Assembly (NCBI GenBank): GCA_002294185.1
Contig: DBFD01000018.1
Span: 1 to 46,269 of the forward strand
DNA from: Paracoccus sp. UBA889
GTDB lineage: Bacteria > Pseudomonadota > Alphaproteobacteria > Rhodobacterales > Rhodobacteraceae
Direction: 5' to 3'
DNA length: 46,269 nucleotides
A program made the position numbers and the translations under genes. The first letter of the stretch is position 1. Each line of letters starts with the position of its first letter. The notes below the pieces were generated by a model. That model searched no databases, was not told the origin of the DNA, and saw only the letters and a program-made list of their open reading frames with translations. Below are positions 9,149 to 18,534 of this stretch, piece after piece.

Positions 9149-10122
9149 CCCTTCATCTCCGACAGGCGGATGCGCGGGTCCAGGAGCGAATAGATCACGT
9201 CGACGGCCAGGTTGATGCCCACGATGATCAGCACCGTCAGCATCAGGTAGGCGACGATGACCGGACGATCGAGCAGGTTGATGCTGTCGATCAGCAGCTT
9301 GCCCATGCCCGGCCAGGCAAAGACGGTTTCGGTGACGATGGCAAAGGCGACCATCGAGCCCAGCTCGAGCCCGATGATGGTGACGACGGGGATCATGATG
9401 TTCTTCAGCACATGGACCAGCACGACGCGGCGGCCGGACAGGCCCTTGGCGCGGGCGAATTTCACGTAATCCTGCAGGCAGACCTCGCGCGTGTTGGCGC
9501 GGGCCAGGCGAATGATCAGCGACATCTTGAACAGCGCCAGATTGATCGCGGGCAGGATCAGGTGCGACAATCCGTTCCAGGTCAGGAAGCTGACCTGCAT
9601 GCCCAGGAATTCGGTCGTCTCGCCGCGTCCGCCCGCGGGAAGCCAGCCCAGGATGACGGCGAAGACCAGGATCAGCAGCATCCCCTGCCAGAAGTTCGGC
9701 AGCGAGAAACCCAGGATCGAGCCGCCCATGATCGTGCGCCCGGCGATGCTGTGGGGGCGCAGTCCGGCCCAGACCCCCAGCGGGATGCCGATGCCCACCG
9801 ACAGGATCAGCGCGACCAGAGCCAGCTCCATCGTCGCCGGCAGGCGATCCAGGATGATGTCCAGCGCCGGGCGGCCATAGACGAACGAGGTGCCCAGATC
9901 GCCCTGAAGGGCATTCCAGATGAAGATGCCGAACTGCTGATACAGGGGCTTGTCCAGGCCCAGACGTTCGGTCGTGGCCAGGATGTCGGCCTGGCTGGCC
10001 TCGGGGTTGATCAGCACATCGACGGGATTGCCGATGAAATAGACGCCGATGAATACCAGCACCGCCATTGCCATCACGGCAAGCAGGCTCTGGCCAAGGC
10101 GGCGGACAAGATAGACGATCAT
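9145..10122 (-). CDS. Dipeptide ABC importer permease, DppB type
   Basis: A 325-aa inner-membrane permease starting MIVYLVRRLGQSLL, the characteristic opening of DppB/OppB proteins, with a helix at about 9-30. The extended periplasmic loop holds the RLGLDKPLYQQFGIF motif, and further helices and a C-terminal LLDPRIR tail follow. An ATG at 10167 would add 15 atypical residues, so I prefer 10122. The gene is first of the permease-ATPase set and follows the binding-protein gene after 73 bp that hold a strong hairpin. Confidence 0.92.
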   Translation of the reverse strand: MIVYLVRRLGQSLLAVMAMAVLVFIGVYFIGNPVDVLINPEASQADILATTERLGLDKPLYQQFGIFIWNALQGDLGTSFVYGRPALDIILDRLPATMELALVALILSVGIGIPLGVWAGLRPHSIAGRTIMGGSILGFSLPNFWQGMLLILVFAVILGWLPAGGRGETTEFLGMQVSFLTWNGLSHLILPAINLALFKMSLIIRLARANTREVCLQDYVKFARAKGLSGRRVVLVHVLKNIMIPVVTIIGLELGSMVAFAIVTETVFAWPGMGKLLIDSINLLDRPVIVAYLMLTVLIIVGINLAVDVIYSLLDPRIRLSEMKG

Positions 10123-10160
10123 GGCTTGGATCCCTGGTGGGCCGGCAATCGGCAACGGCA

Positions 10161-10186
10161 CCGGCACCCCACGTCAGGGGGGCCGG
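10161..10186 (-). terminator. Intercistronic hairpin after binding-protein gene
   Basis: CCGGC and GCCGG arms plus CCCC and GGGG arms form a nine-pair stem with one mismatch and a six-base loop. It lies in the gap between the binding-protein stop and the DppB-type start. No T-run follows on the minus strand, so it is unlikely to be a full terminator. Such hairpins often protect the upstream message or dampen downstream expression, giving more binding protein than permease. The structure is seen; the role is inferred. Confidence 0.5.
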
Positions 10187-10195
10187 CGGTTCGGA

Positions 10196-11797
10196 TCACT
10201 TGGCGGCGGGCTTGACCTCGGTGGCCATGGTATATTGATCCACGCGGGGTTCGTAGGACAGGTCCGACTTCATCGCCCAGACGGTCTGTTCGTAGTGCAG
10301 CGGGATGATGCCGTAATCGTCCAGCACCATGGTTTCCGCCTCTTGCAGCATCTGGTCGCGTTTCTCGTCGTCGATGGTCGACATCGCCTCGATCAGCAGG
10401 GCGTCCATGTCCGGGTTGGAATAGCGCCCGGCATTGGTCGGTCCCATGCCCGTTTCGGGGTCATAGGTCGCCACCAGCGATTTCAGCGGCGAGGACATGT
10501 CGCCCGAGGACGCGCCCCAGCCGGCCATGTAGATCGGGAATTCCAGCGCGTTGCGGCGCGAGAAGAACTGACTGGCGGTGCTGGCATCGACGCGGGTCTG
10601 GATGCCGATGCGGGACATCATCTGGGCGACCGCCTGGGCCACCTGTTCGTCGTTGATATAGCGGTCGTTCGGCGTGCCGAGCGTGATCGAGAAGCCGTCG
10701 GGATAGCCGGCCTCGGCCAGCAGCTCCCTGGCGCGTTCGGGGTCATAGGCATCGACCGGACGGCCCGAGGTGCCGAACATCGGCGGCGGCAGCAATTCGC
10801 CGGCGGGCTGGGCATAGCCGCCCATGATCCGTTCCGCGATGGCTTCGCGGTTGATGGACAGGGAAATCGCCTCGCGGACGCGGGGATCCAGCAGCGGGTT
10901 GCCCTCGGCGCCGCTGATGCCGGGTGCATCTTCCTGCTGCAGCATGTGCAGATAGATGATCCGGTTGGACAAGGCATCGACGACCGAGAAGCCCGCCTGC
11001 TCGATCCGGGGGATGTCCTGGATCGGGGGCGATTCGATCATTTCCACGTCACCGGCCAGCAGCGCGGCCACGCGCGGCCCGTCGCTTGTGATCGGCCGCA
11101 TCACGACCCGTTCCCAATCGGGCGTGCCGCCCCAGTAATCGTCGAACCGCGTCACGACCATTTCCGAGCCGCGGGTATAATTGTCCAGCACGTAGGGCCC
11201 GGTGCCGACGGCGATCCCGGGATCGTTGAAGGCCGGCGCCTGGGGCACATCGCCCATCCCCTCGCAGGTGCCGTCGGGTCCATAGGTCACCTGGTCTTCG
11301 GCGCCCAGGGCGTTGGCCGACACGATCGCCAGACTCCACATTTCGCTGGGCAGAAGCGGGTTGGTGGCCTTGGTCCTGATGGTCAGCGTATAATCGTCTT
11401 CGGCCTGCATGTCGGCGATGCCGGCAGTATAGATCGTGTAGGCCGATGGCGAATTCTGCACCAGCGGCACCCGGCAGAAGGAATAGATCACGTCGCGGGC
11501 GGTAAAGTCGCTGCCGTCGTGGAACTTGACCCCCTGGCGCAGCTTGAACCGCCAGGTGGTGTCGTCTACCGCCTCCCAGCTTTCGGCCAGGCCGGGGGTG
11601 ACCTTCTGCACCGCATCCTGGGTGGTCAGCGCCTCGAAGATGTTCTTTGTGACCTGGATATTGGTCGACAATTGATGGAATTGCGGGTCCATCGAGGTCG
11701 CCTCGGACTTGAGGCCGATGGTCAGTTCCTGGGCCGTGGCGGGCGCGATTCCGGCGACGGCAATGCCGGCCAGCAATGGCAGGGTCAGCGCTTTCAT
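10196..11797 (-). CDS. Family-5 solute-binding protein (dipeptide/oligopeptide type)
   Basis: A 533-aa periplasmic binding protein of the DppA/OppA class. A signal peptide of about 22 residues (hydrophobic PLLAGIAVAGIA, likely cut after ATA) is followed by QELTIGLKSEATSMDP. The SBP_bac_5 signature region (GLAESWEAVDDTTWRFKLR then GVKFHDGSDFTARD) comes next. Start choice: AGGAAGG lies eight bases before the ATG at 11797 but only two before the ATG at 11803. The reading frame open to 11908 has no support. It should capture ligand for the permeases downstream. A divergent LysR gene lies 147 bp away with a palindrome between. Confidence 0.93.
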   Translation of the reverse strand: MKALTLPLLAGIAVAGIAPATAQELTIGLKSEATSMDPQFHQLSTNIQVTKNIFEALTTQDAVQKVTPGLAESWEAVDDTTWRFKLRQGVKFHDGSDFTARDVIYSFCRVPLVQNSPSAYTIYTAGIADMQAEDDYTLTIRTKATNPLLPSEMWSLAIVSANALGAEDQVTYGPDGTCEGMGDVPQAPAFNDPGIAVGTGPYVLDNYTRGSEMVVTRFDDYWGGTPDWERVVMRPITSDGPRVAALLAGDVEMIESPPIQDIPRIEQAGFSVVDALSNRIIYLHMLQQEDAPGISGAEGNPLLDPRVREAISLSINREAIAERIMGGYAQPAGELLPPPMFGTSGRPVDAYDPERARELLAEAGYPDGFSITLGTPNDRYINDEQVAQAVAQMMSRIGIQTRVDASTASQFFSRRNALEFPIYMAGWGASSGDMSSPLKSLVATYDPETGMGPTNAGRYSNPDMDALLIEAMSTIDDEKRDQMLQEAETMVLDDYGIIPLHYEQTVWAMKSDLSYEPRVDQYTMATEVKPAAK

Positions 11798-11897
11798 CGT
11801 CATGTCCTTCCTGTTGGGGTTTGCTGTCGGGGTTGTCGGTCCGGGGTTGATCCCCGGTGTTGCAATCCTGCTTGGCGGACAGGGTATTATGCGATAA

Positions 11898-11913
11898 CCA
11901 GATGTCAATCTGG
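11898..11913. promoter_or_regulatory. Candidate LysR operator CCAGA-N6-TCTGG
   Basis: A perfect inverted repeat, CCAGA-TGTCAA-TCTGG, flanked outward by GATA and TATC so that symmetry extends further with one extra base. It lies between the divergent binding-protein and LysR genes, about 100 bp upstream of the former and 32 bp upstream of the latter. The place and dyad form are what a LysR regulator controlling a divergent transporter would use. No binding is shown. Confidence 0.5.
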
Positions 11914-11944
11914 AATATCAATGCGTTTTTGTAATAGGTCGCAC

Positions 11945-12901
11945 ATGGATCCCGAAACCGCCGCCGATGCCGACCAGCGCCGCGCCGGCATAACCCTGCG
12001 CGAACTCGAGGTTTTGCAGTCGCTGGTCGGCGGCGGCACGGCCATCAACGCCGCACGCAGGCTGGGCATCTCGCAATCCGCGGTCAGCCGCCGGCTGGCG
12101 CAGCTCGAGGATCGTCTGGGTTTTCAGCTGTTCATGCGCGCCGGCGGCCGGCTGGTGCCCACGGTCGAGGCCTTGTCGATCAACGAGCAGTTGACGCCCG
12201 TCTTCGAGACGCTGGCGCGCATCGCCAATCACGCGGCACAGCCCGAAACGGCCCATGCGGGCACGCTGTCCATCGTCGCCCCGCCGACGATCGCCCATCG
12301 CTTCCTTCCCAGCCGGATCGCAGCCTTCAAGCGGCGCAACCCCGACCTGCAGATCACCTTTGACGTGCTGGCCAGCGACAGCCTGCTGACGGGCATCGCC
12401 GAGGGTCGGTTCGATGTCGGGATGACCGACAGCAACGTGGCCCATGAAGGCATCACCAGCGAGCTGTTTCTGGAAACGCAGGCGATCTGCATCCTGCCCA
12501 AGCAACACCACCTTGCCTCCTTCGAGGTGATTCGCCCCGAAGACCTGCGCGACGAGGCATTCATCGCCCTGTCGCGCCGCCATTCCAGCCGTGCCGCCAT
12601 CGACCGGCTGTTCGACCGGGCGGGCCTGCACCTGAACCGCGTGATGGAGGCATCGACCAACGTGTCCGTGACCGAATTCGTGCGCGAAGGCCTGGGCGTG
12701 TCGCTGCTGAACCCGTTCCCGCTGGTCCACCAGATGGGCGAGAATGTCGTCATGCGCCCCTTTCTACCGGCCATCGCCTACAGCACGAACTTTCTGCTGC
12801 CTTCCAGCCGTGCGCCCTCGTCGGTGGCGCTGGCCTTCATGCAGGCGGTCCGCGTCAGCCTTGACCGCGCCGCCTACCCCAAGCCGCCGCATTCGACCTG
12901 A
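11945..12901 (+). CDS. LysR-family transcriptional regulator
   Basis: A 318-aa regulator. The N-terminal HTH (LRELEVLQSLVGGGTAINAA, then ISQSAVSRRLAQLEDRLGFQLF) and C-terminal effector domain are intact. The ATG at 11945 fits family length; another ATG at 11921 would add eight residues. A very long reading frame in the same phase from 10121 is an artefact of the GC-rich opposite gene. It is divergent from the dipeptide transporter and 14 bp upstream of the ArgE-like gene, so it probably governs both. The ligand is likely the imported compound or its breakdown product. Confidence 0.9.
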   Translation: MDPETAADADQRRAGITLRELEVLQSLVGGGTAINAARRLGISQSAVSRRLAQLEDRLGFQLFMRAGGRLVPTVEALSINEQLTPVFETLARIANHAAQPETAHAGTLSIVAPPTIAHRFLPSRIAAFKRRNPDLQITFDVLASDSLLTGIAEGRFDVGMTDSNVAHEGITSELFLETQAICILPKQHHLASFEVIRPEDLRDEAFIALSRRHSSRAAIDRLFDRAGLHLNRVMEASTNVSVTEFVREGLGVSLLNPFPLVHQMGENVVMRPFLPAIAYSTNFLLPSSRAPSSVALAFMQAVRVSLDRAAYPKPPHST

Positions 12902-12915
12902 CAAAGGAAATCCTG

Positions 12916-14088
12916 ATGTCCACACCGTCCAGCCGCGATATCCTGGCGCAGCTTGTCGCCTTCGACACGACCAGCCGCGTCTCGAACCTGCCGCTGATCC
13001 GGTATGTGGGGGACTTTCTATCCGCGTATGGGGTCGAGAGCCGCACGATCCCGGACGAGACCGGTCAGAAGGCCAACCTGTGGGCGACCATCGGACCCGC
13101 CGACCGGTCCGGTGTGATCCTGTCGGGACATACGGACACGGTGCCGGTGGATGGTCAGGACTGGGCCAGCGATCCGTTCACGCTGGATGCGCGGGACGGC
13201 AGGCTGTACGGGCGCGGATCCTGCGACATGAAAGGCTTTCTGGCCTGCGCGCTGGCCGCCGTGCCGGGCCTGGTCGCGCGGGATCTGGCCCGTCCCGTGC
13301 ATCTGGCGTTTTCCTATGACGAGGAGGTCGGCTGCGTCGGCGTCGTGGGCCTGCTGGAGATGCTGCAATCCGAAAACATCCGCCCCGCCATGTGCATCGT
13401 CGGAGAGCCGACGCTGATGCAGGTGGTCACCGGCCACAAGGCCAAGCGGTCGATGCGGGTGACGGTGCGGGGCCGGGGGTGTCATTCCTCGCTGGCGCCG
13501 CAGGGCGTGAACGCGATCGACCAGGCCGCGCGGCTGATCGTGCGGATGCAGGACATCGCCGCCCGGCTGGCCGCGCGGGGCGGTATCGACCGTGACTACG
13601 ACATCACCCACAGCACCGCCCATACCGGCATCATCCGCGGCGGCACCGCGCTGAACATCGTGCCCGACATCTGCGTCTTCGATTGCGAATTCCGCGTGCT
13701 GCCCTTCGAGGATGCCGATGCGCTTGTCGACGAACTGCGCGACTACGCGCGCGAGCTGGAGGCCGCGATGCAGCGTATCGCCCCCGAAGCCGGGATCGAG
13801 ATCGACCTCTATGCCCAGTTTCCGGGGCTGGACACGTCGCCCGACGCGCCCGTGGTGACGCTGGCCAAAAGCCTGACGGGCAGCAACGGACATTCCAAGG
13901 TCGCCTTCGGAACCGAAGGCGGCCGCTTTGACCAGATGCTGGGCGTGCCGACGATCATCTGCGGACCGGGGTCGATCACGCAGGCGCACAAGCCGGATGA
14001 ATATGTGGAACAATCGCAACTGGACGCCTGTGACGCCTTTCTCGCGCAGCTTGCAGATTGGGCCCGTATCGGACGCGATTGGCGGTGA
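12916..14088 (+). CDS. argE: Acetylornithine deacetylase-like M20 peptidase
   Basis: A 390-aa M20 zinc hydrolase close to ArgE, which removes the acetyl group from N-acetylornithine. Metal and catalytic residues are visible: H72 and D74 in SGHTDTVPV, D104 in GSCDMKG, E136-E137 in SYDEEVG, E164 in VGEP, and a late QAHKPDEYV histidine. The start has AAAGGAA six bases upstream. Only 14 bp separate it from the LysR gene, so they are probably co-transcribed. Next to an amide transporter and AbgB-like enzyme it may act on an imported N-acyl amino acid rather than in arginine synthesis. The family call is firm, the exact substrate is not. Confidence 0.85.
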   Translation: MSTPSSRDILAQLVAFDTTSRVSNLPLIRYVGDFLSAYGVESRTIPDETGQKANLWATIGPADRSGVILSGHTDTVPVDGQDWASDPFTLDARDGRLYGRGSCDMKGFLACALAAVPGLVARDLARPVHLAFSYDEEVGCVGVVGLLEMLQSENIRPAMCIVGEPTLMQVVTGHKAKRSMRVTVRGRGCHSSLAPQGVNAIDQAARLIVRMQDIAARLAARGGIDRDYDITHSTAHTGIIRGGTALNIVPDICVFDCEFRVLPFEDADALVDELRDYARELEAAMQRIAPEAGIEIDLYAQFPGLDTSPDAPVVTLAKSLTGSNGHSKVAFGTEGGRFDQMLGVPTIICGPGSITQAHKPDEYVEQSQLDACDAFLAQLADWARIGRDWR

Positions 14089-14110
14089 CCGGCCGCTACC
14101 GAAAGACGGA

Positions 14111-16495
14111 TCAGACAGCAGATCGTCCCGGGCTGGTTGCCGGTTTGAACCGCAGCAGCCGTGCCGTGGCCTTGCTGATCGCATCCGGCGAGTAGAGGAA
14201 GGGCACATGGTCCGATGCCGCCCATGTCTCGGCCAGGTCGGCGTAGTGCCGCGAACGCGGGTCGCCGGATTGGCCGGGATAGTTCAGACACAGGCTGCGA
14301 TCCCAGTCTCCCACATCCATCACCAGCCGGACCGAGGCGCCGGAGGTGACCGAAAAGTCCTCCGGCCGATAGGCCATGTTCATGACGGTGGACTGAGAGC
14401 CGCCCACGCCATGCGGTCCGACATCCCATTCGGCATTTCCGCGCAATGGGCTTGCGGCGTGACGCATCAGCGCCTGATGCAGACGGCTCCAGGCCCAAGC
14501 GGCGGGATCGGGTCCAAGCCGCGTCGCACAATCGGCCCAGGCCGCGGCGAGTGTTCGGGTCAGAAGCGCGTCGCGATCTTCCGTGCTCCAGGCAGGCTCG
14601 GGCGTCTCGATCAGCACGACCAGGCGGTCAAGGTCGCCCGGCAGCAGAAGCCGCCGCAGATCCGGATCGGGCGCGAAGCGGCCAAGGATGCCGGGGCGAA
14701 GGTGGGTCATCCACCACAATTCGAACAGCGCCGCCGGCGCGCTCTGGGCCGTCAGACAGGAATTCCATCCCGAAAGCAATCGAAGGGCAGCGCCGGTGTC
14801 GCCGGTCGCCGGGAGATTCTCGAGACAGGCGCATAGGCGTTTCGCGATCAGGGACAGGACGTCGGTCTGAAGGGCCGCGGAATCGGCAAGCCCATGGCGC
14901 GTCTGTTCGGACAGGGTTTGTCTGATGCGGCGGGCACGGCTGCCATCGGCCCATTCGTGCCCGATCGAAGGCGCGCCCTTCGCGAGAAACGATTTCGGCA
15001 GGTTCATCTCGTTGGCCGAGGCCACGAAACCCCCGGCCGGGTTCTTTGCCCGTGGCAGCGCGGCGGCATCCCGAAACCCCTGCCATTCGTATCTGCCATC
15101 GCCGGGAACCGGCAGGATTCCGGGCCAGTTGGCGCGCAATGGCACCAAACCGGCCGTGAACCAGCCGATATCGCCTTTCGTGTCTGCCGCGACATGGTTC
15201 ACCGCCGGGCTGCCCCAATGCGACAACGATCGCGCAAAGGCATCGACCGTATCGGCGCGAAGATAGGACAGGCTGCCCAGATAGGCGGCGCTTCCCGGTT
15301 CGGCCCAGACCGACCGGATCGCCACAAGCCGCCGGCGCCGGTGGTCCTGGTGCAGGATCGGTCCGTGGCGGGTGAAGGAAAGGGCAAGATGCTGATCGGG
15401 ACAGCCCTTGACCGCGAAGCGTTCATCGACGCGCACCACGCTTTCCCACCCGCCGCCGTAGCGGTAGCGATCGGGATCGGCAGGATCGGTCTCGTAGACA
15501 TAGACGTCTTCCTGATCGGCCCGGAAGATCGTCAGCCCGAAGGCCAGATCCTGATTATGGCCTATCGACACGCCCGGCACGGCGGGTTCGCCCGCCCCGA
15601 TCACGTCCAGGCCCGGCGCGCGCAGGTGAACGAGATAGCGAAGCGATGGCACGGCCTGGGTTCGGTGAGGATCGCTTGCAAGGATCGGCCGGCCCGTTTC
15701 GGTTCGCTCGCCATGCACCGCCCAGTTGTTCGAGCCCTCGTCGGCAAGCCGGCGCACCACCTCGGCCTGGGCGGTCACGCGCGACCAGCTTGGCGCCTCG
15801 TCCAGCGTCGCTTGCAGCCGCGCGGGTTCGAAGCTGACCGGCGCGGTCCCGAGCTTGTAGAGTTCGCAGGCCGCAAGGGGCACATCGCGGGGATCCGGAC
15901 CGGTCAGGGATCCCGGATCGACCGGGGGTTCCAGATCGGCGCGCAGCCGATCGGTTTCGGCATCGGCCCTGCCTAGAACCTGCGCGCGGAGGATCTCGGA
16001 CAATGCGTTGTGGACCAGCGCGTGGCTGCGGATCCGCACAACGTCTTCCGGTTCCCAGCTTGCGGGACGGGTTCCCAGCAGCGCGAATTCCGGCGGCAGG
16101 CGATCGGGCTCGACCCGGGTCAGTGCGATCCAGGCATTGATGCCCGCGACGAAGGCTGCGCAGATGTCCCGCGTCCCGTCGCCATAGGCCGCCCATTCCG
16201 CGTCCATGTCGCCGCGATAGAGGAAATGTCGCGCGGCATGATCCTGTGCAAGATACCCCGGACCGAAATCGGCGGCCAGCAGGCCAAGCCCGCGCTTGCG
16301 CCACAGGTCGATCTGCCACAGGCGGTCGCGTGCCGCGTTCCAGCCCTGAAGGAAGAATACATCGTGAAGGCTGCCCGCCTCGATATGGGCGATGCCCCAT
16401 CGATCGACGCGGATCTCGGCCGGTCCTTCAAGGCCGTGCAGGACGAATGTCTCGGGCGCGGTCCCGGGATTCGTGTCAGAAGGGGTTTCAGGCAT
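14111..16495 (-). CDS. Penicillin-acylase-family amide hydrolase
   Basis: A 794-aa Ntn-hydrolase. Family members are made as one chain and self-cleave before a Ser that becomes the N-terminal nucleophile of the beta subunit. Here the ADEGSNNWAV motif puts that Ser at 255. The alpha part before it contains GWNAARDRLWQID, and the beta part has GHNQDLAFGLT and a late CLNYPGQSG segment typical of the family. Relatives cleave side-chain amides of beta-lactams, acyl-homoserine lactones or other N-acyl compounds. No signal peptide is visible, while many characterised relatives are periplasmic, so a cytoplasmic substrate delivered by the neighbouring importer is plausible. The gene ends the long second-transporter operon, 30 bp after the DppF-type ATPase. 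Confidence 0.9.
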   Translation of the reverse strand: MPETPSDTNPGTAPETFVLHGLEGPAEIRVDRWGIAHIEAGSLHDVFFLQGWNAARDRLWQIDLWRKRGLGLLAADFGPGYLAQDHAARHFLYRGDMDAEWAAYGDGTRDICAAFVAGINAWIALTRVEPDRLPPEFALLGTRPASWEPEDVVRIRSHALVHNALSEILRAQVLGRADAETDRLRADLEPPVDPGSLTGPDPRDVPLAACELYKLGTAPVSFEPARLQATLDEAPSWSRVTAQAEVVRRLADEGSNNWAVHGERTETGRPILASDPHRTQAVPSLRYLVHLRAPGLDVIGAGEPAVPGVSIGHNQDLAFGLTIFRADQEDVYVYETDPADPDRYRYGGGWESVVRVDERFAVKGCPDQHLALSFTRHGPILHQDHRRRRLVAIRSVWAEPGSAAYLGSLSYLRADTVDAFARSLSHWGSPAVNHVAADTKGDIGWFTAGLVPLRANWPGILPVPGDGRYEWQGFRDAAALPRAKNPAGGFVASANEMNLPKSFLAKGAPSIGHEWADGSRARRIRQTLSEQTRHGLADSAALQTDVLSLIAKRLCACLENLPATGDTGAALRLLSGWNSCLTAQSAPAALFELWWMTHLRPGILGRFAPDPDLRRLLLPGDLDRLVVLIETPEPAWSTEDRDALLTRTLAAAWADCATRLGPDPAAWAWSRLHQALMRHAASPLRGNAEWDVGPHGVGGSQSTVMNMAYRPEDFSVTSGASVRLVMDVGDWDRSLCLNYPGQSGDPRSRHYADLAETWAASDHVPFLYSPDAISKATARLLRFKPATSPGRSAV

Positions 16496-16525
16496 GGGTC
16501 GGGCTTTCTCGCTGTCTCGGTCCGC

Positions 16526-17518
16526 TCAGACGTGATGGCAGGCGACGAAAGCGCCGTCAGGACGCGGTGTCAGCTCGGGCCGGGACTGCGAACAGATTTC
16601 GGTGGCCAGCGGGCAACGGGTATGAAAGGCGCAGCCCCTTGGAATTTTCGCCGGACTTGGCAGTTCGCCGTGCAACGGAAACCGCTCCTTGCCGCGCTGC
16701 AGAACGGGATCCGGCTCGGGCACGGCCGACATCAGCGCGCGGGTATAGGGGTGATGGGCTTTGGCAAAGAAGGTCTCGCGCTCGGCGATTTCGACGAAAC
16801 GTCCCAGATACATGACCACCACGCGATCGGCGATGTGGCGCACGACGCCCAGATCGTGGCTGACGAACAGGTAGGACACGCCGGTCCGCCGCTGAAGTTC
16901 CACAAGCAGGTTCAGGATCTGCGCCCTGACCGACACGTCCAGCGCGCTGACCGGCTCGTCGCAGATCACCAGATCGGGCTCCAGCGCAAGCGCCCGGGCG
17001 ATCACCACCCGCTGACGCTGCCCACCCGAGAACTGATGCGGATAGCGGCTGGCGAATTCGGGACGCAGTCCGACCTGACGCAGAAGCCGGGCCACGCGCG
17101 CCTTCAAGGCCGCGCCGCGGGCCACGCCGCGCACCAGCAAAGGCTCTGCGATGGCGGCGCCGATGGTCGCGCGGGGATCCAGGGACAGGGCCGGATCCTG
17201 AAAGATCATCTGCACCCGACGGCGGATGTCGCGCAAGGCACGCCGCGAGGCGCCCGTCACCTCGTCGCCGCCGATGCGGATGCTGCCGCCGGGCTGCACC
17301 GGCTCCAGACCGACGATGGCGTTCGAGAGGGTCGATTTGCCGCAGCCGGATTCGCCGACCAGCGCCACCGTCTCTGCGCGGCCGATCGTCAGGGAAACGC
17401 CGTTCACGGCGCGGATCACCGGGCGTTCGCGGTCCAGCAGTCCTTTGCGTCCGCCGAAATATACGGCGACGTCGTGCAGCTCCAGCACCGGCGATCCGGC
17501 CCTTTCCCCGTCGCTCAT
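16526..17518 (-). CDS. Oligopeptide ABC importer ATPase, DppF/OppF type (second system)
   Basis: A 330-aa ATPase with Walker [10 protein letters not shown], signature FSGGQRQRVVIARAL, Walker B LVICDEPVSALD and the peptide-importer C-terminal GCAFHTRCPLATEIC segment. Its ATG at 17518 overlaps the stop of the DppD-type gene by ATGA. A reading frame open to 17629 lies inside that gene and is rejected. Together with the DppD-type subunit it energises the second importer. Confidence 0.93.
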   Translation of the reverse strand: MSDGERAGSPVLELHDVAVYFGGRKGLLDRERPVIRAVNGVSLTIGRAETVALVGESGCGKSTLSNAIVGLEPVQPGGSIRIGGDEVTGASRRALRDIRRRVQMIFQDPALSLDPRATIGAAIAEPLLVRGVARGAALKARVARLLRQVGLRPEFASRYPHQFSGGQRQRVVIARALALEPDLVICDEPVSALDVSVRAQILNLLVELQRRTGVSYLFVSHDLGVVRHIADRVVVMYLGRFVEIAERETFFAKAHHPYTRALMSAVPEPDPVLQRGKERFPLHGELPSPAKIPRGCAFHTRCPLATEICSQSRPELTPRPDGAFVACHHV

Positions 17519-18534
17519 GCCGTCACCCTGGTGCCCTGTTTCGACAATTCGCCGATCCGGTCGATGTGCCAGCAGGCGGCGCGGTGTCCGGTGCCGCAAT
17601 CGAACAGCGGCGGCTGTTCCGTTCTGCATTGCTGGTCGGCAAGCGGACAGCGATCGGCGAACCGACAGCCCGGCCCGAATTCCTCGGCCGTCGGCACCGT
17701 CCCCTCGATGGTCGGCAACTCGGCCTTGGCCGCCGCATCCAGCCTGGGCACGCTTGCCAGCAGCAAGGCGGAATAGGGATGCCTGGGCGACGAGAACAGC
17801 GCCTGCACCGGCGCGATCTCGGCAATCCGGCCGGCATACATCACCGCAACCTCATCGGCGATATCGGCGACCACCCCCATGTCATGGGTGATAAACACGA
17901 TCGAGGTGTGATGCTCGGCCACCAGCTTCTTCATCAGGTCCAGGATCTGCGCCTGGATGGTCACGTCCAGCGCCGTCGTCGGTTCGTCCGCGACCAGCAC
18001 CTTGGGGCTGTTGATCAGCGCGATCGAGATCATCACCCGCTGGCACATGCCCCCCGACAGTTCGAACGGATATTGATGCAGACGCCGGTCCGGATCGGAA
18101 ATGCCGACATCGGCCAGCATGTCGCGCGCCTTGGCCATCGCCTCGGCCCGGCCGACATCGTGATGCAACCGGTAGGCCTCTGCCACCTGGCTGCCGATCG
18201 TCGTGAGAGGGTCGAGCGAGGCGGAAGGCTCCTGGAAGATGATCGCAATCTCGCGGCCGCGAATGTGGCGCAGCGACCTGTTGGACAGAGCCAACAATTC
18301 GGTGTCGCCCAGCCTTATGCGTCCGCCAGCCAGCCGCGCGGCGGGCGGCAGCAGACCCAGGATGGCATAGGCGGTCAGCGATTTGCCACAACCCGATTCG
18401 CCGACCAGCGCCATGACCCGCCCCGGCCGCACGATGAAAGAGACATCGTCGACGACCCGGGCGCCGCCGATCTCGACGCTCAGGCCCTCTGCCGTCAGGG
18501 TGCGGGCCCCGTCGCTGCCGGTCCCGTCGCTCAT
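17515..18534 (-). CDS. Oligopeptide ABC importer ATPase, DppD/OppD type (second system)
   Basis: A 339-aa ATPase beginning [13 protein letters not shown]. Walker A is GESGCGKSL, Walker [13 protein letters not shown], with a switch histidine in FITHDMGVV. The C-terminal [14 protein letters not shown] segment marks the peptide-importer class. The signature reads LSGGMCQRV, with Cys where Arg is usual in these ATPases. The start at 18534 overlaps the SDR stop by ATGA; the frame open to 18840 is a shadow inside the SDR gene. Unusually, an SDR enzyme gene stands between this ATPase and the permeases. Confidence 0.92.
   Translation of the reverse strand: MSDGTGSDGARTLTAEGLSVEIGGARVVDDVSFIVRPGRVMALVGESGCGKSLTAYAILGLLPPAARLAGGRIRLGDTELLALSNRSLRHIRGREIAIIFQEPSASLDPLTTIGSQVAEAYRLHHDVGRAEAMAKARDMLADVGISDPDRRLHQYPFELSGGMCQRVMISIALINSPKVLVADEPTTALDVTIQAQILDLMKKLVAEHHTSIVFITHDMGVVADIADEVAVMYAGRIAEIAPVQALFSSPRHPYSALLLASVPRLDAAAKAELPTIEGTVPTAEEFGPGCRFADRCPLADQQCRTEQPPLFDCGTGHRAACWHIDRIGELSKQGTRVTA

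Noticed and set aside
10121-11944. Long plus-strand upstream extension of the LysR gene
   Set aside because: It lies opposite the binding-protein gene, has no HTH-family similarity and the regulator has a normal start at 11945.
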